Positions 23,639-24,276 of a DNA stretch of 24,276 bases are shown here, piece by piece. A model generated the notes under the pieces. That model was not told the origin of the DNA. It saw only the letters and a list, made by a program, of their open reading frames with translations, and searched no databases. The stretch's first letter is position 1; each line of letters starts with the position of its first letter. Made by a program: the position numbers and the translations under genes. This DNA comes from Nitrospirota bacterium (GTDB lineage: Bacteria; Nitrospirota; Nitrospiria; JACQBZ01), in assembly GCA_016198945.1 (NCBI GenBank), contig JACQHO010000048.1:1-24276 (forward strand). Direction: 5' to 3'.

Positions 23639-24276
23639 TTCTTTGTCTCCCGGATGGCGCGGACCTCTTCGGTGATGTCGATCGCGACGGGACACCACGT
23701 GATGCACCGGCCGCAGCCCACGCAGCCCGATGTCCCGAACTGATCGATCCACGTCGCCAGCTTGTGCGTCATCCATTGGCGGTAGCGCGACTTGACTGAG
23801 GGCCGGACGGTCCCGCCGTGGACATACGAGAAATCCGACGTGAAGCAGGAGTCCCACTTCCGCCAGCGCTCGGCATGCTCTCCGGTCAGGTCCGTCACGT
23901 CCTCCACCGTTGAACAAAAACAAGTCGGACAGACCATGGTGCAGTTTGCGCAGCTCAGACAGCGCGTCGCGACCTCATCCCATCGCGGGTGTTCCAGATT
24001 TTGATACAGCAGGTTTTTGATATCGGTCGTGTCCAGAGTGCGGCCCATTTGAGACGCCGTCGCCGCCACAATGCGCTCGACCGCCGCACGATCCTTCTCG
24101 GTCGCTTCGGTATGCGGCAGGTCGCGAAGCACCTCCGCGCCCCGTTCCGTACCGGCTTCGACCGTGAAGGTGTGCCGGCCGGACTCCAGAACCTCGGTCA
24201 GCGCGAGATCAAATCCGGCCGTCGCCCTGGGTCCTGTTTTCATCGAAACGCAGAAGCAGGTTCCGCCGGCCTGACC
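23635..24276 (-). CDS. hyhB: Hydrogenase Fe-S subunit with two 4Fe-4S clusters (beta; N-terminus outside window)
   Basis: The 213 visible residues are the C-terminal part of a ferredoxin-like subunit. The frame is open to the window edge; the first codons read GQAGGTCFCVSMKTGP, so the Met at 24243 is internal. Two 4Fe-4S motifs are present: CLSCANCTMVCPTCFC and CVGCGRCITWCPVAID. These match the beta subunit of group 3b hydrogenases, which links the flavin subunit and the small subunit by Fe-S clusters. It is the first visible gene of the leftward operon. Its stop overlaps the gamma-subunit start. The promoter is outside the window. Confidence 0.92.
   Translation of the reverse strand, partial: GQAGGTCFCVSMKTGPRATAGFDLALTEVLESGRHTFTVEAGTERGAEVLRDLPHTEATEKDRAAVERIVAATASQMGRTLDTTDIKNLLYQNLEHPRWDEVATRCLSCANCTMVCPTCFCSTVEDVTDLTGEHAERWRKWDSCFTSDFSYVHGGTVRPSVKSRYRQWMTHKLATWIDQFGTSGCVGCGRCITWCPVAIDITEEVRAIRETKK

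Noticed and set aside
23639..23923. Upstream extension of the hydrogenase gamma subunit
   Set aside because: It overlaps the Fe-S beta subunit, whose cluster motifs are intact. The start at 23638 has an ATGA overlap and a ribosome binding site.

Overview
The window is a 24.3 kb chromosomal stretch from a GC-rich, Gram-negative bacterium. It encodes an outer-membrane-type OmpA lipoprotein, several exported proteins and housekeeping genes. I see no phage, transposase, tRNA, rRNA or CRISPR. A group 3b-type NiFe hydrogenase, a Hanks-type kinase with FHA and TPR modules and a membrane-bound c-type cytochrome together fit an environmental lineage such as Nitrospirota. That placement is inference and rests on gene content only.

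Left part (1-8531). A truncated FGGY-family (glycerol-kinase-like) gene reads leftward. It is divergent from a rightward run of MFS transporter, CPA1 cation/proton antiporter and HrpB helicase, joined by ATGA stop/start overlaps. The two divergent promoters appear to share one -35 region, and each places +1 at or within a base of its own ATG, so both mRNAs may be leaderless. A short M29-like metallopeptidase follows with its own consensus promoter, again only a few bases before its ATG. Next comes a clear fluoride riboswitch with an overlapping intrinsic terminator. It controls a CPA2-type antiporter and a coupled UspA protein.

Middle part (8549-14825). A strong promoter precedes a Nudix hydrolase, an OmpA/coiled-coil lipoprotein, a DksA/TraR zinc-finger regulator and a small membrane-anchored protein, all tightly spaced. 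A second promoter drives a double-FHA protein overlapped by a large membrane-anchored TPR/Ser-Thr kinase. This is a plausible phospho-signalling pair.

Right part (14846-24276, leftward). Read in the direction of transcription, there is a four-subunit NiFe hydrogenase (Fe-S beta subunit cut by the window edge, FAD/NAD gamma, small, large). It runs directly into a P-type ATPase that has Na,K-ATPase-like ion-site residues. That ATPase gene carries a perfect 30-bp palindrome read through in frame. A separate promoter then precedes a methionine-rich secreted protein, a monoheme membrane cytochrome, pyruvate kinase and a second UspA protein.

The most distinctive observations are the paired leaderless promoters, the fluoride switch on an antiporter/UspA operon, the repeat-derived peptide in the ATPase, the hydrogenase-ATPase coupling, the 28 % methionine exported protein, and the FHA/kinase pair with a candidate phospho-threonine switch.
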